64,000 bases of DNA from Aphis gossypii (Eukaryota > Arthropoda > Insecta > Hemiptera > Aphididae), in contig NC_065530.1 of the NCBI RefSeq assembly GCF_020184175.1, forward strand, positions 82,933,260-82,997,259. Direction: 5' to 3'. The translations under genes were made by a program, and so were the position numbers. Positions 12,216 through 22,760 of the stretch are shown in pieces (within the stretch, counting starts at the first letter, position 1; every line of letters begins with the position of its first letter). Below the pieces are notes generated by a model. The model searched no databases. It was given only the letters and a program-made list of their open reading frames with translations, and was not told the DNA's origin.

Positions 12216-12305
12216 ACGAAATTATTATTGTCAAATTTGATATTTTTATAAATCAGTGGTGTAGGCTGATTAAAAATATTCAATAAACCTAATATATTAA
12301 GTGGA

Positions 12306-14240
12306 TTTTATCCGCATTATCATAATCTATAAGTTAAGTGTGCCTATTCGATATTATGTAATTCGAAAATACTTATTATATTATATTAAACAAAACAAAA
12401 CAAAATCAAAGTACACGTACATTGCAAAGTAATTTAAAGCTTAAAATGTGAAATGAAAGCTATCTTTTAGTATTTTCTACAAAATATAAACCTAAGCTTG
12501 TTGGAACTTGGAAGTAATTCGAAATTGTTTTATTGCTGCTAAACACAATGAATAGACCTTTTAGTACAATATCTATCATAGTTTATCTCAACCTATGGGT
12601 CACAACATATTTTGTTAAATCGACCACAAAATACAACTTGCGAGCATATAAATAAGATATAAAATTAAATAATATTATACTAAAATATATTACAGCGAAT
12701 CAAAATACAACTAAAACTAAGGAATAATATTTCGAAATGTTTCCATATAAAAAAGATTGGGAAACACGAATCCAACATAAATTTTACTATTGAATATAAG
12801 ATTAATTTGTTAACGATTTGTAATATTTTTATTGTGTTAAACATTACAAAAAAAAATTAGGAATACCATAAATTTATTTTGGTTGATATAAATATATATA
12901 ATTTAATATAACAATATTATTGTTGGTGTACTTTATTTATTTATAAAAAATGAAATTAGGTTTTTTATACATACATGAGCTTTATAGGTTATAATGAATA
13001 ATTAATACAGAAATTTTTTAAATTTTCAATAAAAAGAAATCACAGAATAAAAAGGAACCACATTAGTTTAAATTACAAGTTAATGATGTTTACCCAAACA
13101 CTAGAAACTCATTAAAATATCACAAAAATACCTAATTAACAGAATTTTAAATCATATATTATAATTATACGTATTCTTGAAACAATTGTTTTTATTTTTG
13201 ATAATATCTTATACACTAAATTATAATACATTAAACCTATTCTTAAATACTAATTATTATCTTAAGATATGCATTGTAGTGTAAAACTAGTGCACTAAAA
13301 TTAACTTTTTTATTTATTGTAATGAATTAAAGACTATAAATTTCGTGACATGCAATATATGTCCAACTAATTTCAAAAACTAAACAAAACCATTAAGAAT
13401 TTCCTCACGAAACCAACCAGCCATTTTTATTTGATTCTTAACTCCTTATAATTCATTAGTGAAATAGATGGTAATAATTATTATTTAGTGAGAAAATGTT
13501 TAATAACGGATATAAGAATACAATATACACGTAATTTATTTATTCTATACAATATAATAAATTATTACAGTTTCAAAAGTCACAGAGGCGTATCTGTAAT
13601 AGTTTTGTTTTTAAAGAGGGGGCCAAGTGTTTAGGAATAGGCCCTCCCAAAATATACATTTAAATGTATATGGTAGTATGGTACATTGTTAGTGCATACT
13701 GCATAGTAATTTTTAAGAAGACGTTTATAGAACATATTATCATATTGAAACTTTTTTTATTTTACGCACTTGTGTTATATTTTCTATAGTAGGGTTAGAT
13801 GCATACTTAGTTAGTAAATGAGCAAAAAACATTTTGTATTCAGTTATCCAGTCTTAGAAAATTTAGAACAAATATTATTTTAAAACAATTATTGAAAATT
13901 GAAATTCATAAAAAAAAATTTAAAAAAAAAAAAGTTATATTATATAATTGGTTTTGTTATTATTGAAGTTATTGCTGATATTGAATCTCGGAAACATGTT
14001 GTGTTTTGGATATCCCAATAATACCTAAGTCAGACGGTCGTGGTTGAATGTGATTCTATCGTAATTTGTTGGGTTGTATAAAAAACTACCAACCTGCACA
14101 TAACATAAAACTATATACAATTTATTTACTTTATAGATCGTTTGCTATTCAATTTTTATTTTAAGTTCTCAGAGGAGCGATGTATTGGTTCGGTTTGAAG
14201 TTCTACAATAATGTATGTATTTTTAAAATTAAATTATTTT
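12306..14240. other. AT-rich non-coding stretch
   Basis: No convincing gene was seen. It holds A/T-run clusters (for example 13911-13932) and one probable transposon scrap at about 13583-13652. Open frames are short and of low complexity. Confidence 0.55.
13583..13652. mobile_element. possible DNA-transposon end fragment
   Basis: The segment starts CAGAGGCGTATCTG and shortly afterwards has GAGGGGGCCAAG and GGCCCTCCC. A CAG-AGGCG start followed by G-runs and GGCC resembles the ends of many decayed DNA transposons in animal genomes. The sequence stands out as G-rich in an AT desert. A similar G-run and GGCCCTC pair occurs at 29048-29085. No partner end or target duplication was found, so the family is not named. 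Confidence 0.25.
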
Positions 14241-14268
14241 TTTATTTCTGTATCTAAATACGCTTTTT

Positions 14269-14565
14269 CTAGTACCTAGGACAAATGGTCTGGTCATCGA
14301 TTTCGATGAGGTTTCCAGTAATAAATTTGTTGTAGTCAATATCCAATTTTGGAAATTCTAAACATTTTTTTTTAAACTTTCTAGTTTTTAAAATTATTGG
14401 GAGTATGTAACCATTCTGCTGTACAGTACCATAAATTTGGTCCTCTAGTTGGTAATCGTTTAGAACTGTATTTAATCGTTTACAATTATTTATCATTGAA
14501 TTCAAATTTAACAGATCCATTACACAGTCTCTACTCGATAACAGACTATACACACTCCGTTTCCA
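14269..14565 (-). CDS. candidate terminal coding exon, function unknown
   Basis: On the minus strand an acceptor-like tract (TCTCTGCTGTACGCAG) ends at 14566. From 14565 the frame is open for 98 codons to a TAG at 14269-14271. AATAAA, read as TTTATT on the plus strand at 14241-14246, lies 22 bases beyond the stop. The product is not low-complexity. It has a Leu/Asn/Asp-rich first half, a tract with Leu-Pro-Ile-Ile-Leu in the middle followed by a Lys/Arg cluster, and an acidic, Ile-rich end. It reads like a soluble globular protein fragment. No family is recognised. If the acceptor is not used, the frame extends upstream to a stop at about 14592. Alternatives are a decayed transposon gene or a chance frame. 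An in-phase acceptor, stop and poly(A) hexamer together make it one of the better coding candidates here. Confidence 0.3.
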   Translation of the reverse strand, partial: WKRSVYSLLSSRDCVMDLLNLNSMINNCKRLNTVLNDYQLEDQIYGTVQQNGYILPIILKTRKFKKKCLEFPKLDIDYNKFITGNLIEIDDQTICPRY

Positions 14566-14980
14566 CTGCGTACAGCAGAGACGCGGTTACCATAATATAC
14601 ATTTCTCTATATATATTTTTTAAATAATCAATTAAACGAAAAACGTTGGTATATGAGTCTCGCCTGTATCTGCCCAGTATCCACTGTATATACTTCACAT
14701 GTATAGAACATATTATGTCCTTTGTGTAACCTATAAATTATAATGTTAGTGTTGGAAATATTTTTATGTGATCACCAAAATGTATAACAACTTTATACGA
14801 TCCGATGCGAATACTGAATCAAGAACTACATGATTCTGATGGTCCAGTCCGGTCTTTTCCATTGAATGTATATGTAGGTAAACTCGACGATTATTAACGG
14901 CGTGCCGTTTGTTTATCGCAAAGATAACATTTTTAATTTATCTTCTCGTCCGATTCGTAAAACCAATAATAATTGATATG
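14566..14980. other. AT-rich stretch, nothing recognised
   Basis: No exon-like frame, element or RNA gene was seen apart from the acceptor-like tract at its left edge, which belongs to the candidate minus-strand exon at 14269-14565. Confidence 0.5.
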
Positions 14981-15785
14981 TGTAACATGTGTGCGTGCGT
15001 GTTTCCATTATAGTTATTAAACGTATATGGATTTTGCAATACGCCCGCCGACTACTAACCGTGTTTATACGTCTGAAGCCACCCGCCAAACGAATGTATC
15101 CACACTATGTGCACATATATATACTTATTACAATCTCCTTGACGCCCCAAATATATATACATTACACATTTCTCGATCGTTCGCAGATGTGATCACACGC
15201 GCGCATATCAGAAAGCCAATTATTATTCCCTTCCTCCGTATAACGGCGGCGGCAATGCATTTGCGCGAGCGGCAAATCCGCTTTCAACGCGCTAATCTTC
15301 CTTCCGTTATTTTCCATCCGCTCGTCGTTCAATTTCCAATCACGAATCCCTCGTAGTATGTATAGTGGCTGCCGTATCAATCAACGCGATACATCTCGAT
15401 ATTATCATAAACGAATGCGCTGTTGAGTTAAACCTGCAATACAATTCATACGCATATATTATGATGTATACCGTTTTTATATATGTCAGTTTAAAACATT
15501 AAAACCGTAGAGTCATATTATAGAATAGAAAGTGGGAAGACATAATATTATTGGAAACGTTATAGTGAAAAAAAAATAAAAATATGTGCCTATTATTGAT
15601 CGTTTATTTTGGTGAAAAATCGTATTCGTCTTGTCAATGATATAATGTTGTTAACATTTCTTCTAAAACCGATGACTCGACAGCGGTTCTAACAGGACAT
15701 TTTTTAACAAACTCAAATATACAGGAAAAAGTGGCCAAAACACACGTGAATTACGCGTCAATCGTATAGTCTTCAACCCGACAAT

Positions 15786-16022
15786 ATGGCGAAGGCAATA
15801 TTGACTACGGACTTATGCGGAAAATGTCGCAAACGTGCAGCGAAACTGGTTCGTCGCTCGTCGGGCGTTTCGGCAAACGCTCTTACCGTTCTTCGCCGCC
15901 GCTGTCGTCGTCAGTCCCTCCTAGAGGGCTCTGCGCGACAGACGAGGAGAAAAAAACCGAAAGGTGTTTGGCCACCGTTCAAGGTGAAAACATCGGCACG
16001 AACGCCGAACGAGAATAATTAA
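15786..16022 (+). CDS. candidate small basic-protein ORF
   Basis: The start lies in a favourable insect context (CAATATGGCG). The 78-codon frame ends at TAA, and AATAAA follows at 16092-16097 and again near 16164. The product is very basic, with an Arg/Lys-rich middle and a Cys-X2-Cys pair at about residues 11-14. It resembles no family I recognise. A second plus-strand frame (15815-16018) is open over almost the same bases and gives a more neutral Ser/Glu-rich product. Both cannot easily be real, so the openness may come from the CpG-rich composition. Codon-position GC bias is weak in both frames. Confidence 0.15.
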   Translation: MAKAILTTDLCGKCRKRAAKLVRRSSGVSANALTVLRRRCRRQSLLEGSARQTRRKKPKGVWPPFKVKTSARTPNENN

Positions 16023-16503
16023 TTACCATAATAAGTATTAAGTCTGGTTGTCATTGTGTTTTTCCGTCTCTCCTACCACAGCGCGCCACCGAATAAAGAA
16101 TAGACCCGAGTGCCCGACACGATATCGTTGTCGACGCCGCGTGCTCGACGTGAGACACTTTGAATAAATAAACATAAGAACAGATCCCGAAAAATAAACC
16201 GGTCGCCCGTAACCGCACAGCACCCGTAAGTACACACGCACGAAAACGGACAATAATAATTATTAATAAAGAATAAAAAAAAAAAAAAATATGGTCATGC
16301 GGTGCGAGCGTCGAACACCTATTACAGTCGACACACGCTATGTATAGGTATAGTTAAAACGGATAATAATATTATATATTATTAAAGCCGGCGAAGCGTG
16401 TGTATGTGTGTGTGTACATAATGTAATACTCGACGGCGTTTTTCTTATATCATATATTTTTGGTTTTGTTTTTATAATGAATTGATGACGTCCGTTCGCG
16501 ATG

Positions 16504-16540
16504 CAACAGCAGCAGCGGCGGCGGCAACAGCAGCGGGAGC
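16504..16540. repeat. CAG/CGG imperfect trinucleotide tract
   Basis: CAG and CGG/GGC triplets alternate over about 37 bases. Depending on frame this would encode Gln/Arg, Ala/Thr or Ser/Gly runs. It is treated as a simple repeat in a CpG-rich block, because the frames through it become AT-rich and low-complexity soon after. Confidence 0.7.
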
Positions 16541-17030
16541 ACACCGGACGGAGAGACTTTTATTATTTATCGTACCGACGGCGGCTGCGACGGTCGCCGA
16601 GCGTAATATTATTTGTACATTTATTCACGTAATAAATATTTATGAAAACATTTGGTTTGTAAAAACACAACGTTAATTTTATTATTATATTATTGTATAT
16701 ACGCGCGTTTGACGACCCGGAGAACAAAAGCCGCGGTGGCGACGGCGGAAACGGCGAAATTCCGGACGTGGGTCGGGCCCAGAAAATGTTAAATCATTAT
16801 ATATTTCTTTTCGCTGTGTGCGCGTGTTTGTGCGTGTGGTACACACCGCCGGATTTGACAGCAGCCGCAATAATAGTCGCAACAATTATTTTGTCTCTCT
16901 GTGTTCGTAAACAACTCGTTTCTCTCCTATATACGGTTTATCCTTTTCAGTTCACTTTGTTTGTGAACTATTTCTATAGTTTTTATAACCCGTGGCCTAC
17001 ACGGACCCAAATGTTATAATAGAAAATACA

Positions 17031-18114
17031 AATACCACTGTACTATCACAACAACAGTACTAAGGTCGTATCGAATTTTCTCAAGTCAACGATATTCGGC
17101 TGTAAGCCAAGTTAGCGATTTATTTATCATATAATATAAATCATATTATTAAAAATATGAATTTAATCAACTGAGCAATATTTATTTATCGCTCATTTGT
17201 AATCAATAACTATATTATATATATTATATAAATGAACGTTTAGACATTTTCAATAGCTTCGGCTAAATACGGTACTAAACCTGTGTATAGAGATTTCGTT
17301 TAGGTTTTTAATATTTCAAGTAATATTACATTTAATTATGAATAATTAAAATCTTGTACCGATAAAGTAAACAAACTACGAAGATTAAAAAAAAAATGAA
17401 AAACACTTAATTGAAATTGTTAAACAATATTACGGATGTACGTGTGAAATCTATTTTATGTATTTTCTTAAACATATAGCTATTTGCTTATTTCTCTATT
17501 CGCATAATTTAGTTAAGTCGTAATTATTATCATTCTAATAAAAATAAGCAAATAACTGAATAGTATTAGGTAATCGGAATGCGCGACAGTAAGACAGTAC
17601 TTAAAATAAAAATGTATTAGTGGCTTAATTATAATCGATTGAGCAATTTTTTTTTTTATTCAATGGGTATTTAAAAAAAAACTAATTGATGTATTTTTAG
17701 GATTAATACTTGTGTGTATTAGTGTTTGCATTACTCTGTCTATAATAGGTATGACTACGTATATTGTACGAGTTTGTTATTTTCTTCTTCTATTATTAAA
17801 AAAAAAAAAAAACCGACAATTATTAGTTATGTACCTACGTTTTTTTTGTGGACTATGCGCTCATGGCGACTCGTGCGCAAAAATATATGTTCTCGCCCAC
17901 CACCACGATTATCGTATCTTATATTATAATACTACCACGACTATAATGGGTTATTATAGCCGACTATAACACTGTCTCGCCGTCGGTACGAAATAATATT
18001 AGAAATTAAAAGATATTAAAGTCTGAGCTTACCGACTATCTATTATTTTTTACTCTAAACTTTTCGTATAAAAAAAAAAAAAACACCTCGTTCTACTATT
18101 ATACGTGTGCTTAG
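17031..18114. other. AT-rich to mixed non-coding stretch
   Basis: No gene is visible. There are A-runs near 17801-17813 and 18071-18083, and a small CpG-containing patch at about 17830-17990. Short frames at 17712-17969 contain Lys runs caused by the A-run and are rejected. Confidence 0.5.
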
Positions 18115-18336
18115 ACCGCTACCGTGTGCCAATATCAACAATTTCACAACTCTCGACAGCCCGGGGAATTGAATGGCGTTTTCTCCGCAAACGATTGCGA
18201 GAATTTTCATTTGTGCATACTAAAATGTTTGCACGGGCACGTATTCAATGCAAATTTTATTTTATTGTCACAAACGATATTTTGTAACAGCGTGGCTATA
18301 TTTAATATATATCACGCCGGTCCCTCGTCGCTATAA
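18115..18336 (+). CDS. weak candidate coding exon
   Basis: A pyrimidine-containing tract ends in TTAG at 18114. The frame that starts directly after it is open for 73 codons to TAA at 18334-18336. The product is of ordinary complexity, with His, Cys, Asn and Phe distributed through it and a Cys-containing centre. No family is recognised. A second frame, 18105-18287, overlaps it. No clear polyadenylation hexamer follows, only AT-rich sequence. It could be chance in a locally less AT-rich patch. Confidence 0.12.
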   Translation, partial: TATVCQYQQFHNSRQPGELNGVFSANDCENFHLCILKCLHGHVFNANFILLSQTIFCNSVAIFNIYHAGPSSL

Positions 18337-18987
18337 TAATACTATATAAATAATATCGCCGCGGCGTTCGTTCGAATTGGATTTTCATAAAGGTAATTTT
18401 CGGATGATGTAACCAATTTTATTGTTGTACTGTTGTACACATCCCATATAGATATACTCGAAACATGTTTTTTTTTTTTGTGTACTAGCAACATGATAAT
18501 ACGATATTGTTTTAAATTTATCAATGTTATAACGAATAGTTATACATACTAAATATTCGAACTATTATTTTGAATTAAAAAAATCGTATTTTATACCACC
18601 AGCGTTATGAATTACATTGTTTAAAATCGTATTTGATTTTCATCCCTTGCAATTTAATTGTACTTTTTGCATACAGCTTTTGTCTCGAACAATATGATGT
18701 AGATACTTTATGCTGCAATTATTATTCTGCTGCAATATTATTTTTTTTCGGATTTATTATAATTTGTACCGACTAAATAACATCCAAATGACTTTTATCG
18801 TAATACGTGTTATTAAAAACAGAACTCGAACGATTACTATCGCAGCTAGGTAAGCATATGGTTTTAGTTGCCCTAAAAACGAGATCGCTCATAAAATATT
18901 CGATAGTGCTCCGAGACGCTGAGTCGTTTCCTAGAAACACATATTACATCCAGTCAAACATAGTGACGAGGGGTTAATTGTTTCCTC
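18337..18987. other. mixed AT-rich stretch
   Basis: Nothing beyond a short T-run near 18469-18479 and ordinary AT-rich DNA is seen. It passes into a somewhat CpG-richer patch from about 18831. Confidence 0.5.
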
Positions 18988-19191
18988 TTATACAGCAACA
19001 GCCTTGTTTCTGTAACGTGTCCATATTATATACACATATGTATAAATGACTAATATCACACTCTCGCAATTCACACGCAATACACACATTTCCTGCGTAA
19101 AAGAAAAGAACGTCCGAGGCTGCAGTCCAAATGGCACGTGTTTAAAATGTTTTCCATACTTTGTATAACATTTTCTCCTTAAAACGAACAT
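18988..19191 (-). CDS. weak candidate small ORF
   Basis: On the minus strand an ATG with G at -3 (19189-19191) opens a frame of 67 codons to TAA at 18988. The product starts with a basic segment (Arg-Arg-Lys then Lys-Tyr-Gly-Lys), continues with a mixed middle, and has a hydrophobic Val/Ile/Tyr stretch at about residues 45-57 that could span a membrane. No family is recognised and no polyadenylation hexamer was seen close downstream. The length is within chance expectation. Confidence 0.12.
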   Translation of the reverse strand: MFVLRRKCYTKYGKHFKHVPFGLQPRTFFSFTQEMCVLRVNCESVILVIYTYVYIIWTRYRNKAVAV

Positions 19192-19892
19192 CACAATTTC
19201 TGGTCACAAAACACGGTTTATGTGCGTATACGCGTAAACTAATACATATATATAAATATCTACTTTTATATTATATATAATATCGTATATGTATATAAGG
19301 TCGTGGACACGTCGGATCCCCTGTTCCGCCATCAAGTAACATTATTTATCACTAACAGCTCGTGATGTTTTGTTTATCGCGGGGTTCTCGTTATTAAAAG
19401 GACCGTGTTTGTTTTTTTTCTTCGGAGATCGAACGATTCTATTCCGTAATCGACAAGTCGTGTGTTTCGGATAAAAATCTTAGTCCATTTTCGATACTCG
19501 GTCGTTATACGTACGCTATAGGGGTGACCCCAAACCAGTGTTTACAATACGATAACAACAATGAACCGGCGCACACGACTAGCCTGCATAATACGTATGT
19601 CATATGTATAATATTATATTTATATACGTTTAAAGTGACACCCCGTTTGGATTTATGATTTTCGAACGAAACCGAACGGCGAACACCCTGCTGCAGAGGC
19701 CTGCTGTAATAAGTATGAAAATGAAAGGAATATATGTTCGTATTCAGACGTTTAAATTTATAAGACCATTCAGATTCGGAATATAATACACCATGGTTTT
19801 CTTAGGTTTGTGTACCTACTCGTGTTCACGTATGTAGTACGTATGCCAGCAGCAGGCTTAAGAAAATATAATACAAATGGTTGCAGTCATCA

Positions 19893-19914
19893 TTTTTTTT
19901 TTTTTTTTTTTTTT
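19893..19914. repeat. poly-T run
   Basis: This is an uninterrupted run of 22 T, the longest homopolymer noticed in the window. It may be the complement of an old retroposon tail or a slippage product. No body sequence is recognised on either side. Confidence 0.85.
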
Positions 19915-20001
19915 ATCATAATACAACGTTCGAGTTGAATTCAGTCACAATTTAATTTAAACAGTTTATATTTATAGCGTTCGACGTTTTGTACGATTGA
20001 C

Positions 20002-20029
20002 ATAATAATAATAATAATAATAATAATAT
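20002..20029. repeat. (ATA)n microsatellite
   Basis: About nine ATA units occur in tandem in AT-rich DNA. Confidence 0.85.
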
Positions 20030-20217
20030 ACTGTTTAATCTGATCAATTATATTTTGTTTTCCATTTATACGTTATCGATCAGTAAGTATTTAATATTAC
20101 CTGTATCAAAACATTAATATATTATAATACGGCGAGTGTGTGTGTTTATATACGTAATCACTAATCACATATACGTAGTTTTATTCTGAGAGATTATCGA
20201 GGTTTGTAATTTATACG

Positions 20218-20235
20218 TTTTTTTTTTTTTTTTTT
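20218..20235. repeat. poly-T run
   Basis: This is a run of 18 T, about 190 bases after the ATA repeat. It is a simple sequence with no associated element recognised. Confidence 0.85.
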
Positions 20236-21832
20236 AATTTCCATTAGTGATGATATCAAAAATAAATGTATTGGTAATAAACTTTATTAATTATACTGAA
20301 AAAATAGATCGAAAAACAAGATTTTATATGGAAATAATTCAAATTTCACTGGAACACCCAAATAGCGTATATTATTGTATTGTATACCATGGAGCGCATC
20401 ACAAAACGCAAACTCAGCTCCCACGCGTCTCTTTCAAATGTCTCCAAACATTTTACGACTTCATTCAGAGGAGGACATAAATGTCACCTGTCCCGAGTGC
20501 ACGAGGGTCAACCTTAGGCTATTCGACATTCAATGGATTGTGTAATTTCGATAGGATCTTTTTTGAGGGAATACTAAGAGCATTACTTTGTAAAAAAAAA
20601 AAAATTACCAACATATGTTTCATACTGTCCCGAAATCGATATCAGATTATACCATGTCAAATGGAAAGTAATTCGTTTTAAAAAGGGTTCGTCTCGGGCG
20701 ACATTATAAAAGAAGAAACTAAACAAACTCAACAATTTAGTGAACACGATATTTTTTAGATTTGAAAAAAATAAATATTTTAAGCGAATATCGGTTTGAA
20801 ATAACATAATCGACTATATTAATTTTAATAATAATGATTTCTATACATCTCAAAATTTGTATTACTATCAGTGTATTTGAATTAAATAGGAGTACCTGTC
20901 AGACGATAAAGGATTCAAGAAATTTTTAATAATTGATTTATGAGTTTCTTGAACATCTACAGTCTATACGCCGAATGCTGAATAGGTAATATAATTCGAA
21001 ATAACGCACACGTGAACAACTTTTCCCGAAGAAACAAAGATTTTTGTGTTTTTATAATTTGCCCATATATTTTAACTCGGAGAACCGGTTCAAAACACTA
21101 TTATATTTAATGGGATGGATTTAAACATGTTATTTAATCGCTTTTAGTATAATGAAAAGTAGAAGTCAATATAAGGAGGCGTTCAAATGGTTCGGTGATA
21201 TTTAAAAGATACATTTAGTAAAATGTTCGAAACATCATTTTGCATTGCTACACGAGTTGTGGATGTTTTTACATTATAATAAAAATAGTTTGGCTCGCAT
21301 ATTCATTAGTTGGATGATTAACATATTATATTATTATAGTGTAACAGTAAACACTTCGAGGAACGGAGGAACGGAGAAACACATATTATCACTATTTATT
21401 TAAAAATATTTTGTGTGACTTCCAGACAAAATATGGAACGGTTTAAGTATACTATAGTGTACTACATGATTCTTAAAAAAAAATAATAATAAATAATTGC
21501 AACTAGTTTTTTTACACTTAACATTATTACTGCGTTTAAATATTTAGATAAAATAATTTTATTAAAAAACATATAAAAAAGAGGTTTTAAAAAGTTTATT
21601 CTTATCGTGTCAGTTTATAATAATGTATAATATTATGTATACATAAACATTTATGACGTGTAATGGTAATAAATAACAATTTAATATTTAATGTTATTAC
21701 TTATTATAGAAAAACACTCCGGAAAATTTACACTAATTAAGTTATATTATAAAAGTTGATGTTTCTTATCGAAAGCTAGAACCTATATAGTTTGCTAGTG
21801 TTTAACTGTAAGGCGTGTTACACTCGTCTTGT

Positions 21833-21848
21833 AAAAAAAAAAAAAAAA
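21833..21848. repeat. poly-A run
   Basis: This is a run of 16 A directly before the weak frame at 21875-22084. It explains the Lys run at the start of the longer version of that frame. Confidence 0.85.
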
Positions 21849-22454
21849 TTATAATCACATTACATATATCTCGTATGGACATTTTAGAATATTGTACAAT
21901 TTATAAAAACGTACATTATCATGATTTATTTCACGAAGGTTCATTATCTGCAATAGTGCATACAGGTAATATTTTAGTGTTTAACCGTACTGACGATATA
22001 TATTATTATATTGATATCATGTATCATATATGTATTACACAAATACGGAGGCCATTAGAAGTTATAAATTATAATTATAGTTAAATCACGGTTTAAGTTA
22101 ATTATTTTTATTTTATTTTTAACATTTAACATCTTAACTATTACTATGTTACTATAATTATTATCTATACAATTATTTAACGAATTTTATCAGTCGATTA
22201 TCATAACCGTCTGGCTGGCGCCTTTTTTTTAAGCAGAGTCATTATTTTTTTGTACGGATTATTAAAAAAATAGTATCAAATTCGTAATTCGAAAAAAACA
22301 ACCAAGACGAGCAACAGCTATTTTTGATACATCTTGTAACTTTTGAACTTAAAACGTTAAATTGTATTCATTAATTTATAACTTATCGATTCGAGACGAT
22401 TTAAAAATTTTCTCACATCGATATGCCTTTTACATACCTGCATGTTGGCGTCTG

Positions 22455-22492
22455 GCAGTGTACACTGCAAATGCACACAATATGTATATTGT
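22455..22492. repeat. two adjacent palindromes
   Basis: GCAGTGTACACTGC at 22455-22468 is a perfect 14-base palindrome. Eight bases later ACAATAT (22477-22483) and ATATTGT (22486-22492) form a second inverted repeat with a two-base centre. They sit just upstream of a CpG-rich block and could be binding sites for dimeric proteins. Chance is possible for the AT-rich second one. Confidence 0.6.
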
Positions 22493-22760
22493 ATACACAA
22501 ATGTTGAAAGTAGCATGCTTTGTTTGTAGTCGAGTTATACAGTTCTAGTACATTATTTTTATAAAATATTCAAACGTAGAACTTATTGCTGTAATCTCAT
22601 TTTTGTTTCAACGGTATAAAGTCATTAGTATAAGAGTGCAGTCAGAGCGAAAATACATACATTTCACCATTTAGAACCATTTTTATATGCATTTACAGTG
22701 TCAGACAAACAAAATATTTCTATTTTACATATAGTAAAATACAACTGATCCGTTCTAAAA

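Larger units (their letters stand above)
14981..17030. other. CpG-rich block
   Basis: This is a second large CpG-rich block. It includes a CAG/CGG-rich low-complexity tract at 16504-16540, an A-run near 16269-16281 and a TG-rich tract near 16399-16415. Open frames up to about 109 codons occur in several overlapping frames on both strands, as expected where stops are rare. One ATG frame at 15786-16022 is listed separately. A promoter or enhancer role is inferred from composition only. Confidence 0.45.
19195..22440. other. mixed then AT-rich non-coding stretch
   Basis: The part up to about 19720 is moderately CpG-rich; the rest is AT-rich. It holds several simple repeats listed separately (19893-19914, 20002-20029, 20218-20235, 21833-21848) and a short tandem repeat of GGAACGGA near 21359-21378. 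A frame at 21875-22084 encodes a product of fair complexity but has no supporting signals. Confidence 0.5.

Noticed and set aside
16546..16557. GGACGGAGA word resembling the miR-184 seed
   Set aside because: It diverges immediately after and lies in a low-complexity CpG-rich tract without a hairpin.
21875..22084. 70-codon ATG frame with fairly mixed product
   Set aside because: No acceptor, donor or poly(A) support was found. Length is within chance expectation and the end is Tyr/Ile/Asn-rich.
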